64,000 nucleotides of DNA from Arthrobacter bambusae (GCF_022606295.1 NZ_JAHHZS010000012.1:62001-126000), one strand, 5' to 3'. Positions 7,986 to 17,314 are shown, numbered from the stretch's first letter. Notes: generated by a model not told the origin, from the sequence alone. A program made the numbers and translations.

Positions 7986-9677
7986 ATGACCCAAACCGCC
8001 CTTCCCGGACTTGTCACCCCGCCCAAACTTCCGCAGGGAACACTTCGGATCGTGCCCCTTGGCGGGCTGGGGGAGATCGGCCGCAACATGGCCGTTTTCG
8101 AAATCAACGGCAAGCTGCTGGTGGTTGACTGCGGCGTGCTCTTCCCTGAAGAGACACAGCCGGGTGTTGACCTGATCCTACCGGATTTCTCGTACATCGA
8201 GGACAGGCTGGACGACGTAGTCGCCATCGTCCTGACCCACGGCCATGAGGACCACATCGGCGCTGTGCCGTACCTTCTGCGCCTGCGTCCGGACTTGCCG
8301 TTGGTCGGTTCCCAGCTGACGCTTGCCCTCGTGGAAGCCAAGCTCCAGGAACACCGGATCAAGCCGTACACGCTCACGGTCACTGAACGTCAGGTGGAGC
8401 AGTTCGGCCCCTTCGAATGCGAATTCGTCGCCGTCAACCACTCCATTCCGGATGCCTTGGCCGTCTTCATCCGCACCGCCGGCGGCAACGTGCTGCACAC
8501 GGGCGACTTCAAAATGGACCAGTTGCCCCTCGACGGCCGCATCACGGACCTGCGCCACTTCGCCCGCCTGGGTGAAGAAGGGGTGGACCTGTTCATGGCC
8601 GACTCCACCAACGCGGATGTCCCCGGCTTCACCACGGCGGAAAAGGAGATCGGTCCCACCTTGGACCGGTTGTTCGGCCAGGCCAGGAAGCGGATCATTG
8701 TCGCCTCCTTCTCCTCCCACGTGCACCGGGTGCAGCAAGTGCTCGACGCCGCCGCCAAGCATGGCCGCAATGTCGCCTTCGTGGGCCGGTCCATGGTCCG
8801 CAACATGGCCATCGCCGCGAAGCTGGGCTACCTTGACGTCCCGCCGGGCATCCTCGTGGACATCAAGAACATCGACAACCTGCCGGACCACCGCGTGGTG
8901 CTCATGTCCACGGGCTCCCAGGGCGAACCCATGGCGGCACTGTCCCGGATGGCCAACGGTGACCACCGCGTGGTTGTCGGCCAGGGTGACACCGTCATTC
9001 TTGCCTCGAGCCTCATCCCCGGCAACGAAAACGCGGTCTACCGGATCATCAACGGACTGCTCAAGCTGGGCGCCGACGTCGTCCACAAGGGCAACGCCAA
9101 AGTGCACGTCTCCGGCCACGCCGCCGCGGGCGAACTGCTCTACTGCTATAACATCCTCAAGCCCCTGAACGCGATGCCTGTGCACGGCGAAACCCGGCAC
9201 CTCATCGCCAACGGCAACCTGGCGGAGGAATCCGGCGTGCCCTCGGACCGCGTCATCCTCAGCGACAACGGCACGGTCATCGACGTCAGGGACCACAAGG
9301 CCAATGTGGTGGGCCAGGTGGAAGTCGGCTTCGTCTACGTGGATGGCTCCAGCGTGGGTGAAATCACCGACGCCGACCTCAAGGACCGCAGGATCCTCGG
9401 CGACGAGGGTTTCATCTCCGTTATCACCGTGATCAACCGGACCACCGGCAAGATCGTCTCGGGCCCCGAAATCCACGCCCGCGGCGTGGCCGAGGATGAT
9501 TCCGTGTTCGATGAGATCATCCCCAAGATCAACGCGGCCCTCGAAGACGCCGTGCTGCACCACGCGGACCATACCAACCACCAGCTCCAGCAAGTGGTCC
9601 GCCGGGTGATCGGCACGTGGGTCAACCGCAAGCTTCGCCGCCGCCCCATGATCATCCCGTTGGTTTTGGAAGCTTAA
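7986..9677 (+). CDS. rnj: Ribonuclease J
   Basis: 563 residues. A metallo-beta-lactamase/beta-CASP ribonuclease with endo- and 5'-exonuclease activity in RNA maturation and decay. The metal site HGHEDH begins at residue 85, followed by GDFKMDQLP, MADSTNADVPG and the beta-CASP segments STGSQGEP and HVSGHAA. It begins 27 bases after dapA and ends at a strong terminator, so it is probably the last gene of a dapA-rnj unit, as in mycobacteria. Confidence 0.96.
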   Translation: MTQTALPGLVTPPKLPQGTLRIVPLGGLGEIGRNMAVFEINGKLLVVDCGVLFPEETQPGVDLILPDFSYIEDRLDDVVAIVLTHGHEDHIGAVPYLLRLRPDLPLVGSQLTLALVEAKLQEHRIKPYTLTVTERQVEQFGPFECEFVAVNHSIPDALAVFIRTAGGNVLHTGDFKMDQLPLDGRITDLRHFARLGEEGVDLFMADSTNADVPGFTTAEKEIGPTLDRLFGQARKRIIVASFSSHVHRVQQVLDAAAKHGRNVAFVGRSMVRNMAIAAKLGYLDVPPGILVDIKNIDNLPDHRVVLMSTGSQGEPMAALSRMANGDHRVVVGQGDTVILASSLIPGNENAVYRIINGLLKLGADVVHKGNAKVHVSGHAAAGELLYCYNILKPLNAMPVHGETRHLIANGNLAEESGVPSDRVILSDNGTVIDVRDHKANVVGQVEVGFVYVDGSSVGEITDADLKDRRILGDEGFISVITVINRTTGKIVSGPEIHARGVAEDDSVFDEIIPKINAALEDAVLHHADHTNHQLQQVVRRVIGTWVNRKLRRRPMIIPLVLEA

Positions 9678-9696
9678 CCGGGACGGTGACGCCTCC

Positions 9697-9728
9697 GAAC
9701 AGCCCGGTTCAGACGAACCGGGCTGTTC
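9697..9728 (+). terminator. Intrinsic-type terminator after RNase J
   Basis: A perfect 14-bp inverted repeat (9697-9710 with 9715-9728; core AGCCCGGTT/AACCGGGCT) with loop AGAC is followed by GTGTTTGG. It lies 20 bases after the rnj stop and before the ftsK promoter. The short T tract is typical of high-GC actinobacterial terminators. Confidence 0.8.
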
Positions 9729-9835
9729 GTGTTTGGAGACCAGCCCGCCGTGAACCCGAGGTCCGCGAATGGTTCACAGGGGCAACATGGTTCCTCCGCG
9801 CCCCTGAAATCCGCGGTTTTCCGGACAGCTTGGGG

Positions 9836-9848
9836 TAGCGTGGCCGAT
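9836..9848 (+). promoter_or_regulatory. Leaderless -10 box of ftsK
   Basis: TAGCGT at 9836-9841 lies 7 bases before the ATG at 9849. This favours that ATG over longer in-frame starts upstream. Confidence 0.55.
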
Positions 9849-12698
9849 ATGGCGACTCGTACTACCTCCGCGCCTAGAGGCAGCTCCAATAGCAAATCCG
9901 GCGGCTCGGGCAGCGGCCGGACCCCGGCCAAGACCGGCAGGAGCGGCACAGGCGCGGCCCGCGGCAAGCAAGCCGCCGTCGTCGAACCCCAACAACCGTG
10001 GATCCTGCGTGCGCTTGCCGGTGTCTGGCTGGGAATCGGGCACGTGGTGGGTGCCGGCATCCGCCGGATCGGCCATGACGTCAGCGACCTCGATCCGGCC
10101 GACCGCCGGGACGGCGCCGCCCTCTTCAACCTCGTGCTCGGTGTCTTCATCGCAACCTTCGCCTGGTGGGGCTTCAAAGGCTGGTTCCCGGACGTTGTCT
10201 ACAGCATCGTGAACGGAACCTTCGGCTGGGTATCCCTGCTTCTGCCGCTCATGCTTTTCGTCTGTGCCTTCCGGCTCTTCCGGCACCCGTGGGACAGCCG
10301 CGGCAACAACCGCGTGGGCATCGGCTTCCTGATCATGACGTTCGCCGGCACAGGCTTGGCCCACATCATCGGCGGCCAACCGACTGTCGCCGATGGATTC
10401 GAAGGCCTCCGGCGCGCGGGCGGAATGCTCGGCTTCCTCGCGGCGTCGCCCCTGGCCGCCATCCACCCAGCGGTACCCGTCATGGTCTACGGCGCCCTGG
10501 CGTTCGTGTCCCTCCTCATTGTGACGGCCACGCCCTTCGGCGCCATTCCCCGGCGTGTCCGCGGCGCCTACGAGCACCTCATGGGTGTCGACCTGGACGC
10601 CGACGCGCATCGCGGCGATTCCCATGACCGCAGCTACCTCTACGAAAACGACGCGGCCGCCGAACCGAAAAAGAAGCGCCGCAGGCGCCTCTTCGGCAAG
10701 GACCACGACGGCGACCCCACGCTGGAGGGCTATGTCGGCGACGAGGCCTTCGAACACGCAATCGTCGACGACGATGCCCCGCCCGCCAAGGGCGGACCGT
10801 CCGTCCCGCCCGGCGTGCGCAGGCCGACCCAGGCCGAAATCGCGGTCGAGAAGATCAAGGCCGCCCAGGGACTCGGAAGCGCGAAGGCGGTAGCAGACAA
10901 CGCCACCGAAGCGATCCCCCTGGTTGCTCCGACCGCCGCGGTCCCCCCGGTCATTGTGCCTTCCGCGCCGATCAGTCCGCCGCCGCCCCCGACGCCGATC
11001 CCGCAGCGCACCGAACAACTGTCGCTCGCCGGCGACGTCACCTACACGCTGCCGTCCTCGGACAACCTGACGCCAGGCTCCATTCCGAAGGAGCGCACCG
11101 AAGCGAACGACGCCGTCGTGGCCGCACTGACGGACACGATGCAGCAGTTCAATGTGGACGCCACTGTCACCGGCTTCAGCCGCGGGCCTACCGTGACCCG
11201 CTACGAGATCGAACTTGCTCCCGGCACCAAGGTGGAGCGCGTCACGGCCTTGTCCAAGAACATCTCCTACGCCGTGGCATCGAGCGATGTCCGTATCCTC
11301 AGCCCGATCCCCGGCAAGTCGGCCATCGGCATCGAGATCCCCAACACGGACCGCGAAACCGTGTCCCTCGGCGATGTCCTGCGCAGCCAGAACGCTCGGC
11401 GGACAGACCACCCCATGGTGATGGGCGTCGGCAAGGACGTCGAGGGTGGCTATGTCGTCGCGAACCTCGCCAAGATGCCGCACTTGCTCGTGGCAGGTGC
11501 CACGGGTGCCGGTAAGTCGTCGTTCGTGAACTCCATGATCACGTCCATCCTGATGCGCGCCACACCCGATGAGGTCCGCATGGTCATGGTGGACCCCAAG
11601 CGAGTGGAACTGACAGCGTACGAGGGGGTTCCGCACCTCATCACCCCGATCATCACCAACCCCAAGAAAGCCGCCGAGGCGCTTCAGTGGGTTGTTCGTG
11701 AAATGGACGCCCGCTACGACGACCTCGCCAACTACGGCTTCAAGCACATCGACGACTTCAACAAGGCCGTCCGTGCCGGCAAGGTTGTGCCACCGGTCGA
11801 CTCCAAGCGCATCATCAAGCCCTACCCGTACTTGCTGGTGATCGTGGACGAACTCGCCGACCTCATGATGGTGGCCCCGCGCGATGTCGAAGACTCGATT
11901 GTCCGGATCACCCAGCTCGCCCGTGCTGCCGGCATCCACTTGGTCCTCGCCACCCAACGTCCGTCCGTTGACGTCGTCACCGGCCTGATCAAGGCGAACG
12001 TCCCGTCGCGCATGGCGTTCGCCACGTCCTCCGTCACCGACTCCCGGGTGGTCCTGGACCAGCCCGGCGCGGAAAAGCTCATTGGCCAGGGTGACGCGCT
12101 TTTCCTGCCCATGGGCGCCTCGAAGGCGATGCGCGTGCAGGGCGCCTGGGTCACGGAGTCGGAAATCCACCGGGTGGTGGAGCACGTCAAGGGCCAGCTC
12201 AAGGCCGTCTACCGTGACGACGTCGCGCCCGAGGCGCAGAAGAAGCAGATCGACGACGACATCGGAGACGATCTCGAGGTCCTGCTGCAGGCCACGGAAC
12301 TCGTGGTCACCACCCAGTTCGGCTCCACGTCGATGCTGCAGCGCAAGCTCCGGGTCGGCTTCGCCAAGGCCGGCCGCCTCATGGACCTGCTGGAGTCGCG
12401 CGGCGTCGTCGGTCCGTCGGAAGGTTCCAAGGCCCGCGATGTCCTGGTCAAGCCCGACGACCTCGCGCCCGTGCTGGCGGCCATGAAGGGGCAGGAGGCT
12501 CCTGTGACGCCCGACGCGCACACCGCGGCGCTGAGCGAGAACGCGAACGCGAACATCGCCGTCGGAGGCTACGCCGAAGACCTGGTTGCCGCCGACCTCG
12601 AACGCCGCAAGCATGTCACGGAGTACCACGACGGCGCAGACAGCTCCGATGACGAGGACGACGGCGGCGAGGACGCCTGGTCACTGACCGGACGGTAG
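9849..12698 (+). CDS. ftsK: DNA translocase FtsK/SpoIIIE
   Basis: 949 residues. A septum-anchored, hexameric ATP-dependent DNA pump that clears and resolves chromosomes at division. A Ser/Gly-rich tail precedes about four membrane segments (roughly residues 55-240), followed by an acidic/proline-rich linker. The motor has Walker A GATGAGKSS (Lys556) and Walker B LLVIVDELADLMM. The C-terminal gamma winged helix (STSMLQRKLRVGFAKAGRL) binds KOPS-type DNA signals. The start is set by the leaderless TAGCGT box. The linker is short compared with E. coli FtsK, as is usual in actinobacteria. Confidence 0.95.
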   Translation: MATRTTSAPRGSSNSKSGGSGSGRTPAKTGRSGTGAARGKQAAVVEPQQPWILRALAGVWLGIGHVVGAGIRRIGHDVSDLDPADRRDGAALFNLVLGVFIATFAWWGFKGWFPDVVYSIVNGTFGWVSLLLPLMLFVCAFRLFRHPWDSRGNNRVGIGFLIMTFAGTGLAHIIGGQPTVADGFEGLRRAGGMLGFLAASPLAAIHPAVPVMVYGALAFVSLLIVTATPFGAIPRRVRGAYEHLMGVDLDADAHRGDSHDRSYLYENDAAAEPKKKRRRRLFGKDHDGDPTLEGYVGDEAFEHAIVDDDAPPAKGGPSVPPGVRRPTQAEIAVEKIKAAQGLGSAKAVADNATEAIPLVAPTAAVPPVIVPSAPISPPPPPTPIPQRTEQLSLAGDVTYTLPSSDNLTPGSIPKERTEANDAVVAALTDTMQQFNVDATVTGFSRGPTVTRYEIELAPGTKVERVTALSKNISYAVASSDVRILSPIPGKSAIGIEIPNTDRETVSLGDVLRSQNARRTDHPMVMGVGKDVEGGYVVANLAKMPHLLVAGATGAGKSSFVNSMITSILMRATPDEVRMVMVDPKRVELTAYEGVPHLITPIITNPKKAAEALQWVVREMDARYDDLANYGFKHIDDFNKAVRAGKVVPPVDSKRIIKPYPYLLVIVDELADLMMVAPRDVEDSIVRITQLARAAGIHLVLATQRPSVDVVTGLIKANVPSRMAFATSSVTDSRVVLDQPGAEKLIGQGDALFLPMGASKAMRVQGAWVTESEIHRVVEHVKGQLKAVYRDDVAPEAQKKQIDDDIGDDLEVLLQATELVVTTQFGSTSMLQRKLRVGFAKAGRLMDLLESRGVVGPSEGSKARDVLVKPDDLAPVLAAMKGQEAPVTPDAHTAALSENANANIAVGGYAEDLVAADLERRKHVTEYHDGADSSDDEDDGGEDAWSLTGR

Positions 12699-12707
12699 CC
12701 TAGAGGG
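12696..12707 (+). promoter_or_regulatory. Leaderless -10 box of pgsA
   Basis: TAGCCT at 12696-12701, overlapping the ftsK stop, is 6 bases before the GTG at 12708. Confidence 0.5.
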
Positions 12708-13310
12708 GTGACTACATCCGAGGGCAGCAAAGCCGGTTCCAGCAGCTCCGATATCTGGAACCTGCCCAACATCCTGACGATGCTCCGGATTGTCCTGGTC
12801 CCCTTCTTCGTGTGGTTCCTCCTGGAGGACAACAGCCAGCATGGCGTCTGGCGCTGGGCCGCCGTCGTGGCTTTCGCCGTGGCGATCTATACGGACAAGC
12901 TCGACGGCGACATCGCCCGGAGCCGCAACCTCGTCACCAACTTCGGCAAGATCGCGGACCCCATTGCCGACAAGCTGCTGATTGGATCGGCTCTTGTCCT
13001 CCTGTCGGCGCTGGGGGAGCTGCCCTGGTGGATCACGATCCTCATCCTCGTGCGCGAGTGGGGAATCACCGCCCTGCGCTTCTTTGTCATCCGCTACGGG
13101 GTGATGCCGGCCTCGCGTGGCGGCAAGCTCAAGACAGTCGTCCAGACTGTCGCGATCTTCCTCTACATCCTTCCGCTGAATTCGTTCGCGCCGTGGCTGG
13201 TCAGCGTTGCCTTCTGGGTCATGATCGTCGCCCTCGCCATCACGGTGTGGACCGGCGTCGAATACGTGATCGAAGCAGCAAAGCTTCGCGCCGCCGGCAA
13301 GCGCGCATGA
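12708..13310 (+). CDS. pgsA: CDP-diacylglycerol-glycerol-3-phosphate 3-phosphatidyltransferase
   Basis: 200 residues. An integral membrane CDP-alcohol phosphatidyltransferase making phosphatidylglycerol phosphate. The signature D-x2-DG-x2-AR-x8-G-x3-D-x3-D is complete (TDKLDGDIARSRN, then GKIADPIADK). Several hydrophobic helices follow. It matches the pgsA3 position between ftsK and clgR in mycobacteria, and overlaps cinA by ATGA. Confidence 0.92.
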   Translation: MTTSEGSKAGSSSSDIWNLPNILTMLRIVLVPFFVWFLLEDNSQHGVWRWAAVVAFAVAIYTDKLDGDIARSRNLVTNFGKIADPIADKLLIGSALVLLSALGELPWWITILILVREWGITALRFFVIRYGVMPASRGGKLKTVVQTVAIFLYILPLNSFAPWLVSVAFWVMIVALAITVWTGVEYVIEAAKLRAAGKRA

Positions 13311-13810
13311 GCACCACCGCTGATGCGACGGCCGCGTCCGCTGTCGCCCTCGCCATCGAGCGGGGCGTCACCGTGGCTACCGCTGAATCGTTGACGGCGG
13401 GCCTGGTCGCAGCCACCCTCGCTGATACTCCCGGTGCGTCGGGCATGCTCCAGGGCGGGGTGGTCGCTTACCAGAATGCGGTCAAGGCCGGAATCCTGGG
13501 GGTGTCCGAGGAACTGCTGTCCGCCGTCGGATCCGTCGACGCCGAGGTTGCCGCGGCAATGGCTGCCGGCGCCAGGCAAGCCTGCGGGGCCGACGTCGGG
13601 GTCTCCACTACGGGGGTTGCGGGGCCTTTGCCGCACGACGGGAAGCCGGTCGGCACTGTCTTTATTGGCGTCGCGACGTCCGGCGGAGCCGTGGCGCATG
13701 CCTACTCCTTTCGAGGAGATCGGCCGGGAATCCGTGCGCAGGCAACCGCGGCTGCACTGGAGCGCTTGGTGGAGTGCCTTGTCCATGTCGACCTACCGCA
13801 CGTAAAGTAG
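13307..13810 (+). CDS. CinA-type nicotinamide-nucleotide amidohydrolase (C-terminal domain protein)
   Basis: 167 residues: only the amidohydrolase domain of CinA. It deamidates nicotinamide mononucleotide in pyridine nucleotide salvage. TVATAESLTAGLVAATLA carries the catalytic Ser, and GGVVAYQNAVKAGILGV and STTGVAGP are conserved loops. The second conserved Gly of the usual GxAGP loop is intact. The N-terminal MoCF-like COG1058 domain of full CinA is absent, as in many stand-alone PncC proteins. An ATGA junction couples it to pgsA. Confidence 0.9.
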   Translation: MSTTADATAASAVALAIERGVTVATAESLTAGLVAATLADTPGASGMLQGGVVAYQNAVKAGILGVSEELLSAVGSVDAEVAAAMAAGARQACGADVGVSTTGVAGPLPHDGKPVGTVFIGVATSGGAVAHAYSFRGDRPGIRAQATAAALERLVECLVHVDLPHVK

Positions 13811-13891
13811 CCGGGAACAAAAACAGCGGCCCAATAGTTGTTACATTGTGTCGCCTCGGAATGGCCGGGGCGCCTAGGATGTAGAAAACAA

Positions 13892-13916
13892 CCGGTGCAC
13901 CTTCAAGGTGAACCGG
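13892..13916 (+). promoter_or_regulatory. 25-base inverted repeat in the clgR leader
   Basis: CCGGT-G-CACCTT-C-AAGGTG-A-ACCGG is symmetric around 13904 with a single mismatch. It lies just downstream of a -10-like TAGGAT (13875-13880), so it would be in the transcript leader, 120 bases before the chosen start. No T tract follows, so it looks more like an operator or RNA structure than a terminator. Confidence 0.55.
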
Positions 13917-14035
13917 ACTCACGAGGGAGCAAGGCGATACAGATGGTTAAGCAGCCCGTATCCGTAAACGGCGTTGTCCGCTGGAAGGATGTGGGCTTGG
14001 CCGAGAAGGCACCGAGCGAACAGAAGGAGCGCAAA

Positions 14036-14395
14036 ATGGTTGTACTGCGTCACGAAATTGGTGATGTCCTGCGCGATGTCCGCCAGCGCCAGGGCCGTAC
14101 GCTCCGCGAAGTCTCGCACAGCGCCCGCGTTTCCCTTGGCTACCTGAGCGAAGTTGAGCGCGGCCAGAAGGAAGCATCCTCAGAGCTGCTGTCCTCGATC
14201 TGCTCGGCGCTGGACGTTCCGTTGTCCGGAATGCTCCGCGAGGTCAGCGACCGGGTGGCCGTCGCCGAAGGCGTCGCCGTGCCGGACACCGTCCCGCAGG
14301 AATTCGCCCAGCGCTACGGTCGAGATCTCGACCGCGAGCTCAGTGCCGAACTGAACGACGATTTCACGCAGGGCATGCTCTCCGGAGCCCGCTAG
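14036..14395 (+). CDS. clgR: ClgR-type XRE-family transcriptional regulator
   Basis: 119 residues from the ATG at 14036, which has a good AAGGAG six bases upstream. An in-frame ATG at 13943 would add 31 residues unlike the family. The helix-turn-helix [28 protein letters not shown] is almost the textbook ClgR sequence. ClgR activates clp protease and other protein-quality genes in actinobacteria. Its place after pgsA and cinA matches mycobacterial gene order. The Clp degradation tag usual in ClgR may be the C-terminal MLSGAR, but this cannot be confirmed from sequence alone. Confidence 0.85.
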   Translation: MVVLRHEIGDVLRDVRQRQGRTLREVSHSARVSLGYLSEVERGQKEASSELLSSICSALDVPLSGMLREVSDRVAVAEGVAVPDTVPQEFAQRYGRDLDRELSAELNDDFTQGMLSGAR

Positions 14396-14498
14396 GCCGA
14401 GCCACCTCCGGTACATGGTTACCGGAGCGGCGATCCGGCACGTTCTTGACCTATTGGTCGGGATCCTCTGCGGTCCAGCGCCGGCAAATACTTGAAGT

Positions 14499-14535
14499 AG
14501 AGAAGGAGGACCTCCGTTGGAGGTCCTCCTTCTCT
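14499..14535. terminator. Bidirectional terminator between clgR and marR
   Basis: A perfect 17-bp inverted repeat (14499-14515 with 14519-14535; AGAAGGAGGACCTCC arm) with a 3-base loop sits between two convergent genes. The stem is long enough to work in both directions. Confidence 0.8.
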
Positions 14536-14574
14536 GGTCAATCCGGCTTCGTTGGTCCCTGCGGCTTGGTGCGG

Positions 14575-15072
14575 TCAGTCCTTGCCGATTCCTTCGCCGT
14601 ACGCAGCATTGAGCCGTTCAATGTAGTCCGCCAGAGTCTGGATTTCTTCCAGCGGCCACTCGCCCAGCCGTTCCCGGAAGACCTGCCGGCGCGCGTCCTG
14701 CACCTGATGCATCTTTTCTTCGCCCTTGGGGGTGAGCCGGATCGACTGTGCGCGGCCGTCCTGGGGGTCGGCCTCTTTGTAGACCATGCCGATGCTCTCA
14801 AGGAACGCGATCTGGCGGCTTACCGACGGCTTTCCGACGCCGATGCATGAGGCGAGCTCCGTCAGGCGAATGGGGCCCTCTTTCCGAATGATCGTCAGCA
14901 GTCCGTAAGCGGCTGGCTCCATGTCGGGATGGACCTGGCGTGATAACTGGTGGGAAAGCGATCGTGCGCGGCGCCAGAACATGCTCAGCTGGTGTTCCAC
15001 CTGCTGGAGGGCGGCGTCGACGTTGTCGCCGGACTCCACCATCTCTGGTGCGTCCTCGGGAGTGTTGCTCAT
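14575..15072 (-). CDS. MarR-family transcriptional regulator
   Basis: 165 residues. The winged helix is clear: RLTELASCIGVGKPSVSRQI then IGMVYKEADPQDGRAQSIRLT (the wing with the DxRxxxxxLT motif). It probably represses its own promoter and perhaps the divergent DUF3046 gene. The start at 15072 is chosen because TAGAAT lies exactly 7 bases upstream; in-frame ATGs at 15081 and 15099 are alternatives. The ligand is unknown. Confidence 0.85.
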   Translation of the reverse strand: MSNTPEDAPEMVESGDNVDAALQQVEHQLSMFWRRARSLSHQLSRQVHPDMEPAAYGLLTIIRKEGPIRLTELASCIGVGKPSVSRQIAFLESIGMVYKEADPQDGRAQSIRLTPKGEEKMHQVQDARRQVFRERLGEWPLEEIQTLADYIERLNAAYGEGIGKD

Positions 15073-15085
15073 GACAACCATTCTA
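15073..15085 (-). promoter_or_regulatory. Leaderless -10 box of the marR gene
   Basis: On the minus strand TAGAAT (15085-15080) is 7 bases before the ATG at 15072. It overlaps a plus-strand TAGAGT at 15084-15089 by two bases. Confidence 0.5.
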
Positions 15086-15110
15086 GAGTCCGCTCCCATG
15101 AGAGACTCTA
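15084..15110. promoter_or_regulatory. Candidate MarR operator between marR and DUF3046
   Basis: TAGAGTC and GACTCTA form a perfect 7-bp inverted repeat with a 13-base spacer, giving about two helical turns between half-site centres. It covers the divergent promoter region, the usual place for a MarR autoregulatory operator. Confidence 0.45.
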
Positions 15111-15113
15111 TTG

Positions 15114-15353
15114 GTGCGGATCAGTGACTTCTGGCGGCTAATGGACGATGAATTCGGGGCTGGCTACTCCCGGGTCCTCAGCAGCTCCCTTGTATTGGCC
15201 GGCGTCGGCGGCCGTACGGCAGACGACGCCTTGGCAGCGGGCTACAGCCCCCGCGACGTCTGGCTTGCCCTGTGCGACGTCCAGGACGTTCCCCCGGAGC
15301 GACGGCTCGGCAGGGACGTCAAGCCCGCCGACAAAAGTTCCCGGACGTTCTGA
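15114..15353 (+). CDS. DUF3046 domain protein
   Basis: 79 residues. The whole protein is a DUF3046 domain (ISDFWRLMDDEFGAGYSRVL, then GYSPRDVWLALCD and VPPERRLG). A member of this family sits upstream of recA in many actinobacteria (Rv2738c in M. tuberculosis), and the function is unknown. The GTG at 15114 gives the family N-terminus; a TTG one codon earlier is also possible. It is divergent from marR, with only 41 bases between the starts. Confidence 0.85.
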   Translation: MRISDFWRLMDDEFGAGYSRVLSSSLVLAGVGGRTADDALAAGYSPRDVWLALCDVQDVPPERRLGRDVKPADKSSRTF

Positions 15354-15388
15354 GTTCCGCTTCCTGACCGGACACGCCCGCACATTTG

Positions 15389-15406
15389 TTCGAATATCTG
15401 TTCGGA
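15389..15406 (+). promoter_or_regulatory. LexA (SOS) box of recA-recX
   Basis: TTCGAATATCTGTTCGGA differs by three bases from the 18-mer at 6246 and 41908. A -10-like TATGCT follows at 15413-15418, so the box overlaps the promoter. The transcript would carry a leader of about 170 bases before recA. Confidence 0.8.
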
Positions 15407-15594
15407 TGAGGCTATGCTCCTATCAGAGGAAAATTGGTCCTGGCGGAGCGGTTTCCGTGTCATTCGAAGCCCGTAGTTGTCCACATAGACGAAGTCGCAC
15501 GCAAAATTGTCAGCGGCTCGTACTAGCGTCGGATGAGACAGGAAAGCGGCCGTTCAGGCCAGTCCACAGCGAGAAAGCATCAGAGGTGTGAACC

Positions 15595-16644
15595 ATGGCG
15601 GCAAACCAGGATCGTGAGAAGGCGCTCGAGGCAGCGCTTGCCCAGATCGACAAGCAATTCGGCAAGGGCTCCATCATGCGCTTGGGCGACGATATCCGTG
15701 CGCCCATCGAAGTCATTCCCACCGGTTCCATCGCCCTGGACGTCGCCCTCGGGATTGGCGGCCTGCCGCGCGGGCGCATCGTGGAGATCTACGGCCCGGA
15801 ATCCTCGGGTAAGACCACCGTCGCGCTTCACGCCGTAGCCAATGCCCAGCGCCAGGGCGGCATCGCTGCCTTCATCGACGCCGAGCACGCCCTCGATCCC
15901 GAGTACGCGGCAAAGCTGGGTGTCGACACCGACGCGCTGCTGGTTTCGCAGCCGGACACAGGCGAGCAGGCGTTGGAAATCATGGACATGCTGATCGGCT
16001 CCGGCTCCTTGGATATCGTCGTGATTGACTCCGTGGCTGCGTTGGTTCCCCGTGCTGAAATCGAAGGCGAAATGGGTGACTCCCACGTCGGCCTCCAGGC
16101 CCGCCTCATGAGCCAGGCCCTGCGCAAGATCACCGGCCGGCTGAGCCAGACCAAGACCACCGCCATCTTCATCAACCAGCTCCGTGAGAAGATCGGCGTT
16201 TTCTTCGGTTCGCCTGAGACCACCACCGGTGGTAAAGCACTGAAGTTCTACGCTTCCATCCGCATTGACGTGCGCCGCATCCAGACGTTGAAGGAAGGTG
16301 CGGACTCGGTAGGCAACCGCACCAAGGCCAAGATCGTCAAGAACAAGATGGCGCCGCCGTTCAAGATCGCCGAATTCGACATCATCTACGGCCAGGGCAT
16401 TTCCCGTGAGGGCGGCATCATCGATATGGGCGTCGAGCACGGCATCATCAAGAAGTCCGGTTCATGGTTCACCTACGACGGTGACCAGCTGGGGCAGGGC
16501 ATGGAGAACTCCCGCCGCTTCCTGCGTGACAACCCGGAGCTGGCAGCGGACCTTGAGCGGCTGATCAAGGAAAAGCTTGGCGTCGGAGTAGTCAAGCCTG
16601 CCGAAGCCGACAAATCGCCGAAGCTGAAGGCCGTTGACGGCTAA
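15595..16644 (+). CDS. recA: Recombinase RecA
   Basis: 349 residues, uninterrupted (no intein). RecA drives strand exchange and is the co-protease that triggers LexA self-cleavage. Walker A GPESSGKT (Lys73), [11 protein letters not shown], the L1/L2 loop region and [20 protein letters not shown] are all present. A LexA box lies 190 bases upstream. The overlapping recX shows co-transcription. Confidence 0.99.
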   Translation: MAANQDREKALEAALAQIDKQFGKGSIMRLGDDIRAPIEVIPTGSIALDVALGIGGLPRGRIVEIYGPESSGKTTVALHAVANAQRQGGIAAFIDAEHALDPEYAAKLGVDTDALLVSQPDTGEQALEIMDMLIGSGSLDIVVIDSVAALVPRAEIEGEMGDSHVGLQARLMSQALRKITGRLSQTKTTAIFINQLREKIGVFFGSPETTTGGKALKFYASIRIDVRRIQTLKEGADSVGNRTKAKIVKNKMAPPFKIAEFDIIYGQGISREGGIIDMGVEHGIIKKSGSWFTYDGDQLGQGMENSRRFLRDNPELAADLERLIKEKLGVGVVKPAEADKSPKLKAVDG

Positions 16645-17314
16645 GCGCGGCGGCCACTCCCGGTCCTCGGGTTCTTTTGGTTCTTCGGGTTCCAAGCCGA
16701 CGTCGGAATCCGGACGGGGCGCCCGGTCCTGGGGTCCCTCTGCGGATTCGTCCGTGGCCGCGGACCCTGAGGCCAATCCGGAATCAGTGGCGCGGGCCAT
16801 TGTGCTCCGACAACTGACCAACTCGCCCAAGAGCAGGCTTCAGCTGGCACGCAAGCTGGCTGAGCGGAACGTGCCGGAAGATGTGGCCGAAGCCGTCTTG
16901 GACCGCTTCGAGGAAGTCCGGCTCATCGACGACGCCGAGTTCGCGGAGATGTGGGTCCGAAGCCGCTCCCAGTCGAGGAAACTCGCCCGGGGTGCCTTGA
17001 GACGCGAATTGGCGGACAAAGGCATCGACGCTGAAACGGCGGAGAAGGCCCTCGCGCAAGTGAGCGATGACGACGAAACAAACGCTGCAAGGGACTTGGT
17101 CGCCCGCCGTTTGCGGGCCGGCGCCGACCTCTCCGACAGGACCGAACGAGACAAGCAGACCCGGCGGCTCGCGTCGATGCTTGCCCGCAAGGGCTACCAG
17201 CCATCGGCGGCATTCCGGATTGTCGGCGAAGTCCTGGACGAAACCTTGGCGGGCGAGTCGGAGTCCCGCAAGGCCGGCGCATACGGCGGTCCTGGAGGAG
17301 ACGACATCGGCTAG
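16634..17314 (+). CDS. recX: Regulatory protein RecX
   Basis: 226 residues. RecX limits RecA filament growth. The helical repeats are seen from about residue 55 ([20 protein letters not shown]), then [32 protein letters not shown] and [13 protein letters not shown]. The first ~50 residues are Ser/Gly-rich and probably disordered. The start is a TTG overlapping the recA stop by 11 bases. Its weakness may keep RecX below RecA levels (inference). Confidence 0.92.
   Translation: MTAKRGGHSRSSGSFGSSGSKPTSESGRGARSWGPSADSSVAADPEANPESVARAIVLRQLTNSPKSRLQLARKLAERNVPEDVAEAVLDRFEEVRLIDDAEFAEMWVRSRSQSRKLARGALRRELADKGIDAETAEKALAQVSDDDETNAARDLVARRLRAGADLSDRTERDKQTRRLASMLARKGYQPSAAFRIVGEVLDETLAGESESRKAGAYGGPGGDDIG

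Noticed and set aside
9774-12629. A 951-codon open frame on the minus strand opposite ftsK
   Set aside because: It mirrors ftsK codon positions in high-GC DNA and its translation is low-complexity without any recognisable domain. ftsK on the plus strand has clear motifs.
15098-15127. Mini-ORF MRDSIGADQ between marR and DUF3046
   Set aside because: The ATG is 8 bases from TAGAGT, outside the 6-7 rule, and the ORF overlaps the DUF3046 start out of frame without a coupling junction.
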